A program made the position numbers and the translations under genes. The notes below the pieces were generated by a model. It was given only the letters and a program-made list of their open reading frames with translations. It did not search any database and was not told where the DNA came from. A DNA stretch of 45,536 bases. Source: an uncultured Clostridia bacterium. Its GTDB lineage: Bacteria; Bacillota; Clostridia; Christensenellales; CAG-314. Shown here in pieces: positions 1 through 8,162 of this stretch. Numbering within the stretch: the stretch's first letter is position 1; each line of letters opens with the position of its first letter. The DNA lies in NCBI GenBank assembly GCA_947630455.1, contig CANRHP010000009.1, positions 1 through 45,536 on the forward strand, read 5' to 3'.

Positions 1-2
1 TG

Positions 3-31
3 ATTGTATCGCAAATATACGATTTTGTCAA
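3..31 (-). promoter_or_regulatory. Sigma-A-type promoter reading leftward out of the window
   Basis: On the minus strand there is TTGACA, a 17-bp spacer and TACAAT. It lies just beyond the stop codon of the XRE regulator gene and points away from it, so it probably drives a gene beyond position 1. The match is by eye only. Confidence 0.55.
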
Positions 32-39
32 ACAAAAGC

Positions 40-1425
40 TCAGCTTTGCGACTTTAACGGTTTTTCACGCTTGGCAAAACATATCGTCGCACACGCGATA
101 ACGGAAGCCGTCAATATTGCCGCTCCCACCAAAAAAACGGGGGCGGAACAATAATACCCTACCACGCAACAAACTACGCCAACGCCGAGAGGGATCAGTC
201 CCCACAGCCAGATCTTTCGATAAAGTCGGGCATTGCGCTTCATTGTGCTTTTCAACGAGTCGGAGGCGTGCCGTATCAGATCGACATGAGGCAGTACGCA
301 CCCCAAAACAAGCGTTATCAACGATGACAGAACAACGGTGATTATCACTGCGGTAAAGGGCGTATCGTTGCTGAAATAATCTAACCGATCGGATGGCGTA
401 CTCACAGATACGGCAAAAAAACCAAGGGACACGGCAATAAAAATCAACGATGTCAACAAGATAACTATTGTACAAAGCGTGCCGTAAAACAATTGACCGT
501 CCGTTTCGCTGTATTTGTAAATATATATGCGCTCGAACAGCATGACAAACAATATCAAAACAAAGGTCAATGCGTAAACAACGGCAGCATAGATAAGCAG
601 CTTGGACCAAACTTGATCGGCGGCAAAAAGCAGTACGGAAAATATCGCAACGCAAAGAACGGTTATCGCTATTACCGCTATCCACAGCTTGGAAATTGTA
701 CTCCTGTCCAGCTTGTTCCATTTCGCAGCAGCATACGTATGCAGTATCAATCCGCACGCCCCAACAAAAATGCCGAATACAACGTAAGCGGTTATTCCTA
801 CCGTTGCAAATATAAGGTTGTAGACCAACAGCGACAACGTCAAAGAACAAAGCAGCGAGCTGAAGGACCAAATATACAAATAAACAAACACGGGAGTATA
901 AAGCTTGTAAAACAATTCATCATTGCCTTCAATTGGCGTCAAGGCGCTTTCGGTGCTTTTCCAAAGCGCAAGCAATACCGCAGTGCAGACGACCGTCAAA
1001 GCAAGACCCAAAAATTCAAACACCGTCCAAGTAATGTATATGCTGTCATCGGTGTTTATCCTACTGTTCAGATAGCCCATACAAAGCAGTATTTGTCCTA
1101 AGATAGATACTCCCAACAAAATGTAAGCCTGCAAAATATACTTTGAGACTTTTTTGCGATGCATTGACAACTCCGTTTGTTTGGAAAATATCGGCATATC
1201 GGATAAATTGCGTTCTATGCGGCTTCCGCGCAGCAATTCGTCCACCGTTACGCCGTACAGTTCGGCAATTGCAGGCAGCAGCAAAACGTCCGGTACAGCA
1301 TTGTCCCTTTCCCATGCGGAAACGGTTCGATTGGAAACGTTTAGCTTGTCGGCAACCTCCTGCTGAGTATAACCATGCGCATGTCTCAGAGACGAAAGAA
1401 ATTCACCCATAGTTTGTTTGGTCAT
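40..1425 (-). CDS. XRE-family transcriptional regulator with a polytopic membrane domain
   Basis: This is a 461-aa protein. Residues 1-65 form a Cro/C1 helix-turn-helix (GEFLSSLRHAHGYTQQEVAD, then NVSNRTVSAWERDNAVPD). After a short linker, from about residue 90 to the end, there are roughly eight to ten hydrophobic segments typical of membrane helices. The layout is that of clostridial membrane-tethered XRE regulators, which bind DNA from the membrane and may sense an envelope or small-molecule signal; the ligand cannot be read from sequence. The ATG follows AAGGAGGGCAC, a strong ribosome site, and a clear promoter lies just upstream, so the gene seems to stand alone. Its target is unknown, and the neighbouring DUF3267 gene is only a possibility. 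Confidence 0.85.
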   Translation of the reverse strand: MTKQTMGEFLSSLRHAHGYTQQEVADKLNVSNRTVSAWERDNAVPDVLLLPAIAELYGVTVDELLRGSRIERNLSDMPIFSKQTELSMHRKKVSKYILQAYILLGVSILGQILLCMGYLNSRINTDDSIYITWTVFEFLGLALTVVCTAVLLALWKSTESALTPIEGNDELFYKLYTPVFVYLYIWSFSSLLCSLTLSLLVYNLIFATVGITAYVVFGIFVGACGLILHTYAAAKWNKLDRSTISKLWIAVIAITVLCVAIFSVLLFAADQVWSKLLIYAAVVYALTFVLILFVMLFERIYIYKYSETDGQLFYGTLCTIVILLTSLIFIAVSLGFFAVSVSTPSDRLDYFSNDTPFTAVIITVVLSSLITLVLGCVLPHVDLIRHASDSLKSTMKRNARLYRKIWLWGLIPLGVGVVCCVVGYYCSAPVFLVGAAILTASVIACATICFAKREKPLKSQS

Positions 1426-1448
1426 AAAAGTGCCCTCCTTATTTTCTC

Positions 1449-1477
1449 ATTCTACTCTCTACCGAATTATTTTGCAA
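1449..1477 (-). promoter_or_regulatory. Sigma-A-type promoter of the XRE regulator
   Basis: The minus strand carries TTGCAA, a 17-bp spacer and TAGAAT, ending 23 bases before the start codon at 1425. The leader is therefore very short and contains little besides the ribosome site. The rest of the 1478-1643 gap shows nothing I can identify. Confidence 0.55.
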
Positions 1478-1643
1478 TGCAAGCGTATTGGAAATTCTCC
1501 AACAGCGGTAGAATAGGGCGTTCTCCGACCTCGATCGAACAAATCGTCAATACATACATTTAACACAAAAGCGAAAATTTAAAACAGCGGCATCCGATTT
1601 TCCAAGAAAACTGAGGCAATCACTCAATTTTGATTTTACACAG

Positions 1644-2279
1644 CTACACCGATTTATCGACGTTAGTTTCCTCAACATACCGGTAAAATGTTTGTTTGGG
1701 TCCCGTATCCCGCATGAGCGTTGCGGGATCGCGAAGCTTGAACAAATACAGACAAGCATCGTACAGATCGCCCACACACCCTCCGACGTGCATTCCCAAC
1801 AAAAAGGAGAAAATAAGTTTGTCCGCATAATATGGCAGGAAAAATATCGGAATCAAAAATACGGGCAGAAAAACGCAGAATGGCGCAAGCAATGAAAGCA
1901 GGGCGACAGTACGGTAAATATATATGTCGGGTACGCCGCAATATGCCGCGGTAAGAGTCAATCCGAATGACAGCTTTTGTTTGGTGAACAGCTTGTAAAC
2001 CAAACCATGCGTCAGCTCGTGCAAAACGATATAAATCACACTGACAACAGCAAAAAAGATAAGCCGCAACATATCGTGCCACAAATTGTCGGATCTAAGC
2101 TTGTCTATGCACATAGCAAACGGCTGCGTTCCGAACATTGAAAACCAAGCTGTTACTATCGTTATAATAATTGTCGAAGCGGCAATCAGATTGAACGCGA
2201 TCGCAATTTTTTTGTTTTTGACGTCTACCGTCTTTACTTCTACATAGCCATCCGGCAGCTTTGTTTCAAATGCTTTCAT
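1644..2279 (-). CDS. DUF3267 family zincin-like membrane protein
   Basis: A 211-aa membrane protein with about four hydrophobic segments. The diagnostic motif is VLHELTHGLVYKLF near residue 90, an HExxH-type zinc site (HELTH) inside a membrane helix. This is typical of the DUF3267 family of putative zincin peptidases, distantly related to site-2 proteases. A second conserved part, GMHVGGCVGDLYDACLY near residue 175, fits the C-terminal region of the family. No substrate can be inferred. The ATG at 2279 has only a weak, distant ribosome site (TTGGAGAG). The gene is flanked by gaps of 218 and 91 bases and is probably transcribed alone. Confidence 0.75.
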   Translation of the reverse strand: MKAFETKLPDGYVEVKTVDVKNKKIAIAFNLIAASTIIITIVTAWFSMFGTQPFAMCIDKLRSDNLWHDMLRLIFFAVVSVIYIVLHELTHGLVYKLFTKQKLSFGLTLTAAYCGVPDIYIYRTVALLSLLAPFCVFLPVFLIPIFFLPYYADKLIFSFLLGMHVGGCVGDLYDACLYLFKLRDPATLMRDTGPKQTFYRYVEETNVDKSV

Positions 2280-2370
2280 CTGTTTTTAGTCACTCTCCAA
2301 AATCATATTGTACTACTTGGATTTCGCCAAGCCGTCATATCGCAAACCGTCACATAGTTGTTCCGTTTGA

Positions 2371-3006
2371 TCAGTGCAAAACGCAGTGTGCGGCAATAAA
2401 TTCGTCGGCGGGAACGTCGTCCACAAAGGCGGCAAGCTTGATAATTCGGTAGTCGCCGACAAGACCGTATTTTTTCATCAGATATAACAACAGACGGTCG
2501 GGACGCAGATTGTCGTTGCCGATTGCAAGCGTAACCTGGGCAGCGTCGTCATCGACGCGGTTAGCGGCGAAAATCCGTGACGAAACATCCTTTGTGACCT
2601 CTTTGCCGCGTTCTTCGTAGGTAATGGAATAACCCGGGGATGTAATTTCCTCGATAACGCTGCCGATACCTGTTGCCGAAAGCTTATACTGCGCACGATT
2701 GATCGTGGCGGCAAGATTGATATTTGCATTCCACTGTGCAACAAAAGAGACGCCTGCGGGACTGACGGCGTTGAGTCGTTCAGTCAGCTCGGAAGTTTCG
2801 GAGGTCTTGACGGAAACATACTCCGCAAGAGATTCCACACCCAAAGCAATGGGCGCGGAAAATCCCAACTCCATGTGAGGGTTGAAGCCTTGAGAGTAAT
2901 CTACTTCCACACCCGCTCGACGCAGAATATATGTGACAGCACGCAAATTGTCCACGTGAGATACAAGCGCCGCCGATTGAGTTTTGGTAAATTTAAATAT
3001 AAGCAT
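2371..3006 (-). CDS. TIGR03936 family radical-SAM-associated protein (DUF2344)
   Basis: A 211-aa cytoplasmic protein. The opening (MLIFKFTKTQSAALVSHVDN, then RRAGVEVDYSQGFNPHMELGF and PIALGVESLAEYV) matches the DUF2344/TIGR03936 family, which is encoded next to, or fused to, TIGR03960 radical-SAM proteins. Here it lies 116 bases downstream of that partner. The ORF track begins at 3225, inside the upstream gene; I chose the ATG at 3006 because family similarity begins there, although there is no good ribosome site before it. The function of the pair is unknown; a role in RNA or ribosome metabolism has been guessed from its usual neighbours in other Firmicutes. Confidence 0.85.
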   Translation of the reverse strand: MLIFKFTKTQSAALVSHVDNLRAVTYILRRAGVEVDYSQGFNPHMELGFSAPIALGVESLAEYVSVKTSETSELTERLNAVSPAGVSFVAQWNANINLAATINRAQYKLSATGIGSVIEEITSPGYSITYEERGKEVTKDVSSRIFAANRVDDDAAQVTLAIGNDNLRPDRLLLYLMKKYGLVGDYRIIKLAAFVDDVPADEFIAAHCVLH

Positions 3007-3122
3007 AGTATTGAAAATTTTATGATATTTATTGACAGAAAGGCATTGTCCTCGGCAAATCGAAGTGTAAACGGTGCGCAACAATATCACTATGTGCGTT
3101 GCGATACTCTTGCCGTATAATA

Positions 3123-4931
3123 TCAATTGATTTTTGTGTTGCCGTGAGAATCCTTGCAGTAGCCGTATTTGGCAAGTCCGCAGCCGTTGCACCGCTTGTT
3201 GCAAGAGGGGGTCGTTGTGCCGCACATCGCTTTATTGTATTCGTTTTCGAGATATGTTTTGCTGACGCCGATATCGACAAAATCCCAAGGCAAAACCTCG
3301 CGCAGATCTTTTGCGCCCACTATTTGCCCGATATCGGTGCCGCAAGCCTCAAAAGCTTTGCGATAGTGTTCAAAGTCAAAATGTTCACCCCAGGCGTCAA
3401 ATCGGGCGCCATCCTTGTAGGCAAGATAGAGCGCGTCCGCAACGCTTCGTCCGCCGCGCGCCAGCACCGCCTCCATCAGACTGCTGTCGTAATCGTTGTA
3501 GCTGAACTCTATACCGCTCTTTTTACAGGAGTCCATCAAGTATTTTTGCTTTGCCGTCACATCATCGCGATCAACAAAAGCACACCACTGAAACGGAGTA
3601 AAAGGTTTGGGAATAAAGGTGGAAGTGCTTACATACAATCGTAAAGGCTTTGCGGATGTACGCGTTTTTTTGTATAGTGCCTTTACGCGGCATGCGAGAG
3701 AATAAATTCCCTCAACATCCTCCATCGTTTCCGTGGGAAGTCCCAGCATAAAGTAGAGCTTGACGGAGGAGTATCCCTGTTGAAAAGCTTCCGCAAGCGT
3801 GTCGAAAATATTTTCCTCGGTGATATTTTTGTTGATGACGTCCCTGAGACGCTGCGTGCCTGCCTCCGGAGCAAAGGTAAGGGAACTTTTGCGATTGCCC
3901 TTTGCCATTTGTCCCTTGAAGCTGTCTAAGCGCAGGCTGGGCAGATTGAGCTGCACATGGTGCGCCTCCGCATAGGGGTACAGCTTGTCCAAAAGCGCTT
4001 GCAGACCGCTGTAATCGCTTGTGGAAAGACTGTTCAGCGACAACTCGTCGTAGCCCGTGCTCTCCAACAGATTTTTGCACAACTCGAATGCGTTGTCCGG
4101 TGAGCGCTCTCTCACGGGACGATAGATAAAGCCCGCCTGACAGAAACGACAGCCATTGGCACAACCGCGAAATAACTCGGCGACCGCACGGTCATGCACT
4201 ATTTCCATTGAAGGTACCAATTGCGTTTGCGGAGTGAATACCGTGTTCATATCCGGTTCGATATTGCGCCATGCACGCGTTTCGGGGATTTTTACAACTC
4301 TGTCGCCGTCATATACTGCCGGGTGCAGACCGGGCACATAGATACAGTCGTAATGCTTGTCCACATAGCGCAAAAAATCATTCTTTTTGACATTGCACTG
4401 CGTTTTTTGCAGCTTGTAATCCTCGATTATCTGTTTCCACGGAGTTTCTCCCTCGCCTATGAAAAAGAAATCAAAATACTTGTACATAGGTTCGGGATTG
4501 ACCGTACACGGACCTCCGCCGACGATGAATGGATAGCTATCGTCGCGATCCTCAGCGCATACCGGTATTCCTGCAAGCTCCAGCATGTAAAACACATTGC
4601 TGTAACACATTTCATAGCCCATGGAAAAGCCTACGAAATCGAATTCGGACAACGGCGTTTGCGTCTCGAGACTGCACAGAGGCAAACAATGTTCTTTTAG
4701 ATATTGTTCATAATCGGCAAATGGGGCATAGCAGCGCTCGCATATCACCTTGTCGATGGAATTGAAAAGATAATATAAAATGCGAACGCCCAAATTGGAC
4801 ATTCCCACTTCGTAGCTGTCCGCGACGCACATACAAAAGCGCACGTCTGCGGGCTTTGTCATATCCGGAGTGTTGTATTCCCCGCCGAAGTAACGGTAGG
4901 GCTTTGCTACACTGTCTGTCAGTTTTGTCAC
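3123..4931 (-). CDS. TIGR03960 family B12-binding-domain radical SAM protein
   Basis: A 602-aa cytoplasmic iron-sulfur enzyme. The N-terminal part (from MTKLTDSVAKPYRYFGGEYN through the MSNLGVRILYYLF region) resembles a cobalamin-binding Rossmann domain. The radical-SAM cluster motif is RGCANGCRFCQAG near residue 256 (CxxxCxxC), followed by LTFAPEAGTQRLRDVINKNI. The C-terminal part is cysteine-rich (CNKRCNGCGLAKYGYC), as in TIGR03960 proteins. Length and domain order are normal for the family. It starts 8 bases after the hexokinase stop, so it sits in the exonuclease-hexokinase operon and is followed by its usual TIGR03936 partner. The reaction is not known for this family. Confidence 0.9.
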   Translation of the reverse strand: MTKLTDSVAKPYRYFGGEYNTPDMTKPADVRFCMCVADSYEVGMSNLGVRILYYLFNSIDKVICERCYAPFADYEQYLKEHCLPLCSLETQTPLSEFDFVGFSMGYEMCYSNVFYMLELAGIPVCAEDRDDSYPFIVGGGPCTVNPEPMYKYFDFFFIGEGETPWKQIIEDYKLQKTQCNVKKNDFLRYVDKHYDCIYVPGLHPAVYDGDRVVKIPETRAWRNIEPDMNTVFTPQTQLVPSMEIVHDRAVAELFRGCANGCRFCQAGFIYRPVRERSPDNAFELCKNLLESTGYDELSLNSLSTSDYSGLQALLDKLYPYAEAHHVQLNLPSLRLDSFKGQMAKGNRKSSLTFAPEAGTQRLRDVINKNITEENIFDTLAEAFQQGYSSVKLYFMLGLPTETMEDVEGIYSLACRVKALYKKTRTSAKPLRLYVSTSTFIPKPFTPFQWCAFVDRDDVTAKQKYLMDSCKKSGIEFSYNDYDSSLMEAVLARGGRSVADALYLAYKDGARFDAWGEHFDFEHYRKAFEACGTDIGQIVGAKDLREVLPWDFVDIGVSKTYLENEYNKAMCGTTTPSCNKRCNGCGLAKYGYCKDSHGNTKIN

Positions 4932-4939
4932 GTCAACTC

Positions 4940-6190
4940 CTAATCCAACACCATTGTCGCCATCAACGTACCGACAAGGTTTAGTTCTTCTCCCTGCAAC
5001 AGTTTGTATTCAATGCCAAAGCTGCTCAAAATTTGCGTAAGATAGCTTTCAAAATAACTGCGGTAGTTGGGCAGCTTGTTGAAGGTCGTACCCTCCGCCA
5101 CTATTGCCACGGGCAGGCGTTTGTCTGTGCAGGAGGCAACGGCAAGCGCTCCGTTGACGATTGCGCCAAGCTTTGCCGCACGACGCACAAGACCGTCGCA
5201 AATCTCTGACGCAAACTCAATATCCCGACTGTCCTCAAACATTCCGGGCAGTCCGTTGCCGGACAAAAATGCGCTCACGTCCCTGAGATTAAAAGAGTGA
5301 ATATGCGTTTCTCCCACAAAATGCCCTTCTTGCCGTGCGACGCAAAATGCCTCGTGAACAATATCCGCCAAATACTTGCCGCTGGTCATCTTTTCAAAAA
5401 GCTGACGATTGGGATTGTCGGTACGCTCGCTTGTCGCCCGATCGAAGTCGCCTCGCGGGAAACCGTCGAAGGTGCCGCACTCTGTATTGATGAGCATCCT
5501 GCCTTGAGGCAATCCTTCGACCTTGGTGATATTGGCGGTATCCTCTATGTAACAAACATTTGTACCTGTGCCGTATATATATCCCAGATAGGCGGAAAAA
5601 TGCTCTTGCGTGCTCGCCATGCCGCCCAAAAGCGTTGCAACAGTGTCGTTGAGTATCACAATACTGCGCGATTTGCCGTCCAAAGCCTTACATGCGGCAA
5701 CGGTTTCCTTGCCAACCATAGTGCCCACTACCTCCGGTGCCTTGACCTCTTTGGTAAAGGGCTGCACTATACCGTCCACATCCTTGCTCATATCGACCGG
5801 ATAGGAAAAACAAAATCCAATCTGCTGCGATTGCGGCAGCAAGCGGGAAATATCGGCGGCGATCTGTGCGTAAAATTGCTCTTTAGACAAATATTTGTCC
5901 GACGCAGGCATTTGTGTCTTGGCAAGCTGTTCGATAACGGCGCTTCCGTTGTCGTCAAAGTAGCCCAACGCACTGCGAAAATTTGTGCCGCCTGCGTCAA
6001 TCAATATACGCTTAGCCCCTTTTTTGATGCGGCTGCGATCCACGTCCATCAAATATGTGGGTATCATAGGCATACCGCCCTCACCTGCAAGTCCCTGTTT
6101 CATCTCAAGCCAAAATCCGCTGAGAGAATCGGCTACGTTTACATTGTCGGCGCTTTGTCCGTGCCTGTACAAAAACTCCTCTGCACTCAT
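4940..6190 (-). CDS. Hexokinase (eukaryotic-type hexokinase family)
   Basis: A 416-aa predicted ATP-dependent hexose kinase of the actin/Hsp70-like fold. Visible hexokinase-family motifs in order: the phosphate-1 loop LIDAGGTNFRSALGYF near residue 65, a sugar-binding FSYPVD segment near 130, NDTVATLLGG near 180 with the catalytic Asp, the GTGTNVCYIE phosphate-2 loop, and NTECGTFDGFPRGDFD followed by FEKMTSGKYLADIV. The last part is characteristic of hexokinases proper and not of ROK or GlcK glucokinases. It presumably makes glucose-6-phosphate or another hexose-6-phosphate in the cytoplasm. Its ATG overlaps the exonuclease stop by 4 bases (ATGA), indicating translational coupling. Sugar preference cannot be told from sequence. 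Confidence 0.88.
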   Translation of the reverse strand: MSAEEFLYRHGQSADNVNVADSLSGFWLEMKQGLAGEGGMPMIPTYLMDVDRSRIKKGAKRILIDAGGTNFRSALGYFDDNGSAVIEQLAKTQMPASDKYLSKEQFYAQIAADISRLLPQSQQIGFCFSYPVDMSKDVDGIVQPFTKEVKAPEVVGTMVGKETVAACKALDGKSRSIVILNDTVATLLGGMASTQEHFSAYLGYIYGTGTNVCYIEDTANITKVEGLPQGRMLINTECGTFDGFPRGDFDRATSERTDNPNRQLFEKMTSGKYLADIVHEAFCVARQEGHFVGETHIHSFNLRDVSAFLSGNGLPGMFEDSRDIEFASEICDGLVRRAAKLGAIVNGALAVASCTDKRLPVAIVAEGTTFNKLPNYRSYFESYLTQILSSFGIEYKLLQGEELNLVGTLMATMVLD

Positions 6191-7131
6191 AAATTTTCCT
6201 CCAAAACCTCCTCAACGGTTACGATCTCGATTAGTCCATGCGCCTTCAGCTCCGCGACGCGTTTTTCACGCATTACGTCCGCCTGCGTAGGCTCACCGCC
6301 TGCCACATAATAGTTGCCCTTGAATAATTTGGGCGTGTATCTGCCGCCTTGCTCGGCTATCTTGGTTAGCAGCGCACGCAGCTCATCTCCGTCGCTCAGC
6401 TCCAACGCTCGGGACAGACAAAAGGTCTTATTTTTATACCGACTGCCCCGTCCGGGAACGTCGGCGACAAATTCTTTGATATGCTGTATCGCAAGCTGCG
6501 TTACATTCCTTTTAGATACCTGTCCAATGAGAGAAACAGGACGCGTAAGTTCGAATTCATAATTGGAGCCGCGACGTATGCGGTACTTTTCAATAAGCTC
6601 GTTTACGCCGAAGCCGCTTTGCTCCACCAACCATTTCAGCGTCATCATCGAAGCGTAAGCATCCTCCTCGGAATTGTGTTGTGTGAAGGTGAGTCCTATT
6701 TCGTCGGCAATTTTGCCCAGTCCCTTGACCTCTTTTTCTCCCATATACAGCCGATACAACAGCTGCGAACAAATAAATTCGAAATTGATGGACGGCAAAC
6801 GGTAGCGTTCGCATGCTTTGTTGAGCATACGGACGTCGCTGTCCACAGCATGTCCCAATACAAGATACTGCGGATCGGTGAGCAAAGCCTTGAGACGAGG
6901 ATATACTTGTCGGAAATCCGGAGAAGCTGCAAGCAATTTCTTGTCCAAATGCAGATCTATTCCGACATTTGCACGCGTGCCGTTTAGATTGTACTTGGTG
7001 CGAGGGTTTATCCATATATTTTCGCGGCTCAAAACATTGAAATGTTCGTCGGCGATCACTACCCCCACGCTGCACACGCTGGATAGCATATAGCCGTTTG
7101 CCGCTTCTAAATCGAAAGCCAAATATTTCAT
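6187..7131 (-). CDS. DEDDh 3'-5' exonuclease (DnaQ-like) with C-terminal BRCT domain
   Basis: A 314-aa protein. The N-terminus YLAFDLEAANG gives the ExoI Asp-Glu pair (D7, E9), and a later HNSEEDAYASM segment supplies the His and last Asp of the DEDDh set, so the nuclease looks active. It resembles the epsilon proofreading subunit or RNase T group. The C-terminal ~95 residues (KTFCLSRALELSDGDELRAL onward, ending KAHGLIEIVTVEEVLE) have the shape of a BRCT domain, a combination known in Firmicutes DnaQ-like exonucleases. I chose ATG 7131 over the TTG at 7149 because GGCAGGGA lies at ribosome-site distance before it and the fold starts there. It heads the hexokinase/radical-SAM operon. Confidence 0.85.
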   Translation of the reverse strand: MKYLAFDLEAANGYMLSSVCSVGVVIADEHFNVLSRENIWINPRTKYNLNGTRANVGIDLHLDKKLLAASPDFRQVYPRLKALLTDPQYLVLGHAVDSDVRMLNKACERYRLPSINFEFICSQLLYRLYMGEKEVKGLGKIADEIGLTFTQHNSEEDAYASMMTLKWLVEQSGFGVNELIEKYRIRRGSNYEFELTRPVSLIGQVSKRNVTQLAIQHIKEFVADVPGRGSRYKNKTFCLSRALELSDGDELRALLTKIAEQGGRYTPKLFKGNYYVAGGEPTQADVMREKRVAELKAHGLIEIVTVEEVLEENL

Positions 7132-7147
7132 CAAAAAAATCCCTGCC

Positions 7148-7163
7148 AATATGTTAACATATT
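7148..7163. promoter_or_regulatory. Perfect 16-bp palindrome upstream of the exonuclease operon
   Basis: AATATGTTAACATATT reads the same on both strands and ends 17 bases before the chosen exonuclease start. A possible minus-strand promoter (TTGCAA, 18-bp spacer, TAACAT) overlaps it, so a repressor bound here would cover the -10 region. The operator role is inferred from position alone. Confidence 0.4.
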
Positions 7164-7209
7164 TGCACGGGTTTTTGCAAGAAAAAAAACAAAATTACAC
7201 GGAAGCTCT

Positions 7210-7653
7210 CTACTGCAATTGATTTTTTGTTTTGTTCGTCTGCGCCGACGTTGAATTTTGTTTGGAAGCGTTTTTCTGGATTTTCTGCGTTATTGCAAAT
7301 TTGACTGCGACCACAAGCTGCCATGCGCCTACCGCGCACAAAAACGCCGCAAAACAATAGCGAAGCACATCGTTGCTCGCCTTGTCCGCCACCAACGCGC
7401 CCACTACCGCGAGCGCAAGCGCGGGTAATACCAGCCATAAAATATTTTGCTTTACCAACAATTTGTTTTTAGCATGAAAAATCAGTGCCACACAGCACAT
7501 CGGCAAAAAACTTACAAGATTGATTGCCTGAATTGTTTTCTGCGGAATATCCAAAAACGACAACAAAGGTACAAGCACGGTGCCGCCGCCCATACCCATG
7601 CCGCCTACTATCCCTGCGAGAAATCCGAACAATATAAGCAGAAAAATTTGCAT
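7210..7653 (-). CDS. Half-length TauE/SafE (TSUP) family membrane protein, second of a pair
   Basis: A 147-aa protein with about four membrane helices. The opening FGFLAGIVGGMGMGGGTVLVPLL is the glycine-rich first helix of the TauE/SafE sulfite or organosulfonate exporter family. Normal members have about 250 residues and eight helices, that is two such halves in one chain; this one has a single half plus a polar, Asn/Thr/Gln-rich tail of about 25 residues. It begins 8 bases after the first half-protein, so the two are translated together and probably assemble as a heterodimer. The substrate is unknown. Beyond its stop a run of T (GTAATTTTGTTTTTTTTC) may end transcription. Confidence 0.82.
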   Translation of the reverse strand: MQIFLLILFGFLAGIVGGMGMGGGTVLVPLLSFLDIPQKTIQAINLVSFLPMCCVALIFHAKNKLLVKQNILWLVLPALALAVVGALVADKASNDVLRYCFAAFLCAVGAWQLVVAVKFAITQKIQKNASKQNSTSAQTNKTKNQLQ

Positions 7654-7661
7654 TGCAACTC

Positions 7662-8027
7662 CTAAAAAAACATTTTTATGCCGCCGGCAATCAATACCAG
7701 AGCAAAGATTATTTTGGCGACATTGCCTTTAAGCTTGTTGAGCAGCAATGCGCCCGCCGCGCCTCCGGCTATGACTCCCAAGGTAGCCCAAAGAGTAGGC
7801 ATCCAATCAACGTTTCCTTTGAAGATATATACGGCAGCACTGACTGCCGTAAGAGGCAAGATCACAAGCAATGCCGTTGCCTGAGCATATTTTTGATGCA
7901 GCTTGACCACCGCAAGCAACAAAGCGACAACGATCACTCCGCCCCCGCCGCCTAAAAATCCGTTGACAAAGCCCGCCACGGCAGATAAAGCCACCAATAA
8001 CCATTTGTTTTTTGCCGATAGATTCAT
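7662..8027 (-). CDS. Half-length TauE/SafE (TSUP) family membrane protein, first of a pair
   Basis: A 121-aa protein with about four membrane helices and almost no soluble part. AGFVNGFLGGGGGVIVVALLL is the conserved glycine-rich first helix of TauE/SafE proteins. It is only half of the usual length and has no frameshift or truncated neighbour, so it looks like an intact split transporter working with the gene 8 bases downstream. The ATG at 8027 follows TAGGACG. The gene is divergent from the 914-aa protein and shares the 135-base gap with its promoter and palindrome. Transport of sulfur oxyanions is a family guess only. Confidence 0.82.
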   Translation of the reverse strand: MNLSAKNKWLLVALSAVAGFVNGFLGGGGGVIVVALLLAVVKLHQKYAQATALLVILPLTAVSAAVYIFKGNVDWMPTLWATLGVIAGGAAGALLLNKLKGNVAKIIFALVLIAGGIKMFF

Positions 8028-8065
8028 TTTTTTTCGTCCTAATTTATTTTGGTTGCTGTTTTTGA

Positions 8066-8094
8066 TTGATTTTTATTTTAGTTTGTATTAAAAT
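8066..8094 (+). promoter_or_regulatory. Promoter of the 914-aa extracellular protein
   Basis: TTGATT, a 17-bp spacer and TAAAAT read toward the gene at 8163. Transcription should begin near 8101, right at a perfect palindrome, giving a leader of about 60 bases. Confidence 0.5.
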
Positions 8095-8102
8095 AGAAAT
8101 AC

Positions 8103-8120
8103 GTATGTATTGATACATAC
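8103..8120. promoter_or_regulatory. 18-bp inverted repeat at the predicted transcription start
   Basis: GTATGTAT and ATACATAC are perfect 8-bp arms separated by TG. The site covers the expected transcription start of the 914-aa gene and lies in the divergent region shared with the TSUP pair. Position and symmetry suggest a repressor operator; the regulator is not evident. Confidence 0.5.
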
Positions 8121-8162
8121 CGAAATTGGTAAAAACATTTTGAAAAAGGTATTGAAACTACT

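Noticed and set aside
65-871. 268-aa minus ORF within the XRE regulator gene
   Set aside because: It is a shifted frame of the membrane domain; the XRE frame has a helix-turn-helix, ribosome site and promoter.
1547-1828. 93-aa minus ORF past the DUF3267 stop
   Set aside because: It overlaps the end of DUF3267 in another frame and has no ribosome site or recognisable motif.
5297-6310. 337-aa plus-strand ORF opposite hexokinase and exonuclease
   Set aside because: It lies antisense to genes with clear motifs, has cysteine-rich nonsense-like composition and no ribosome site.
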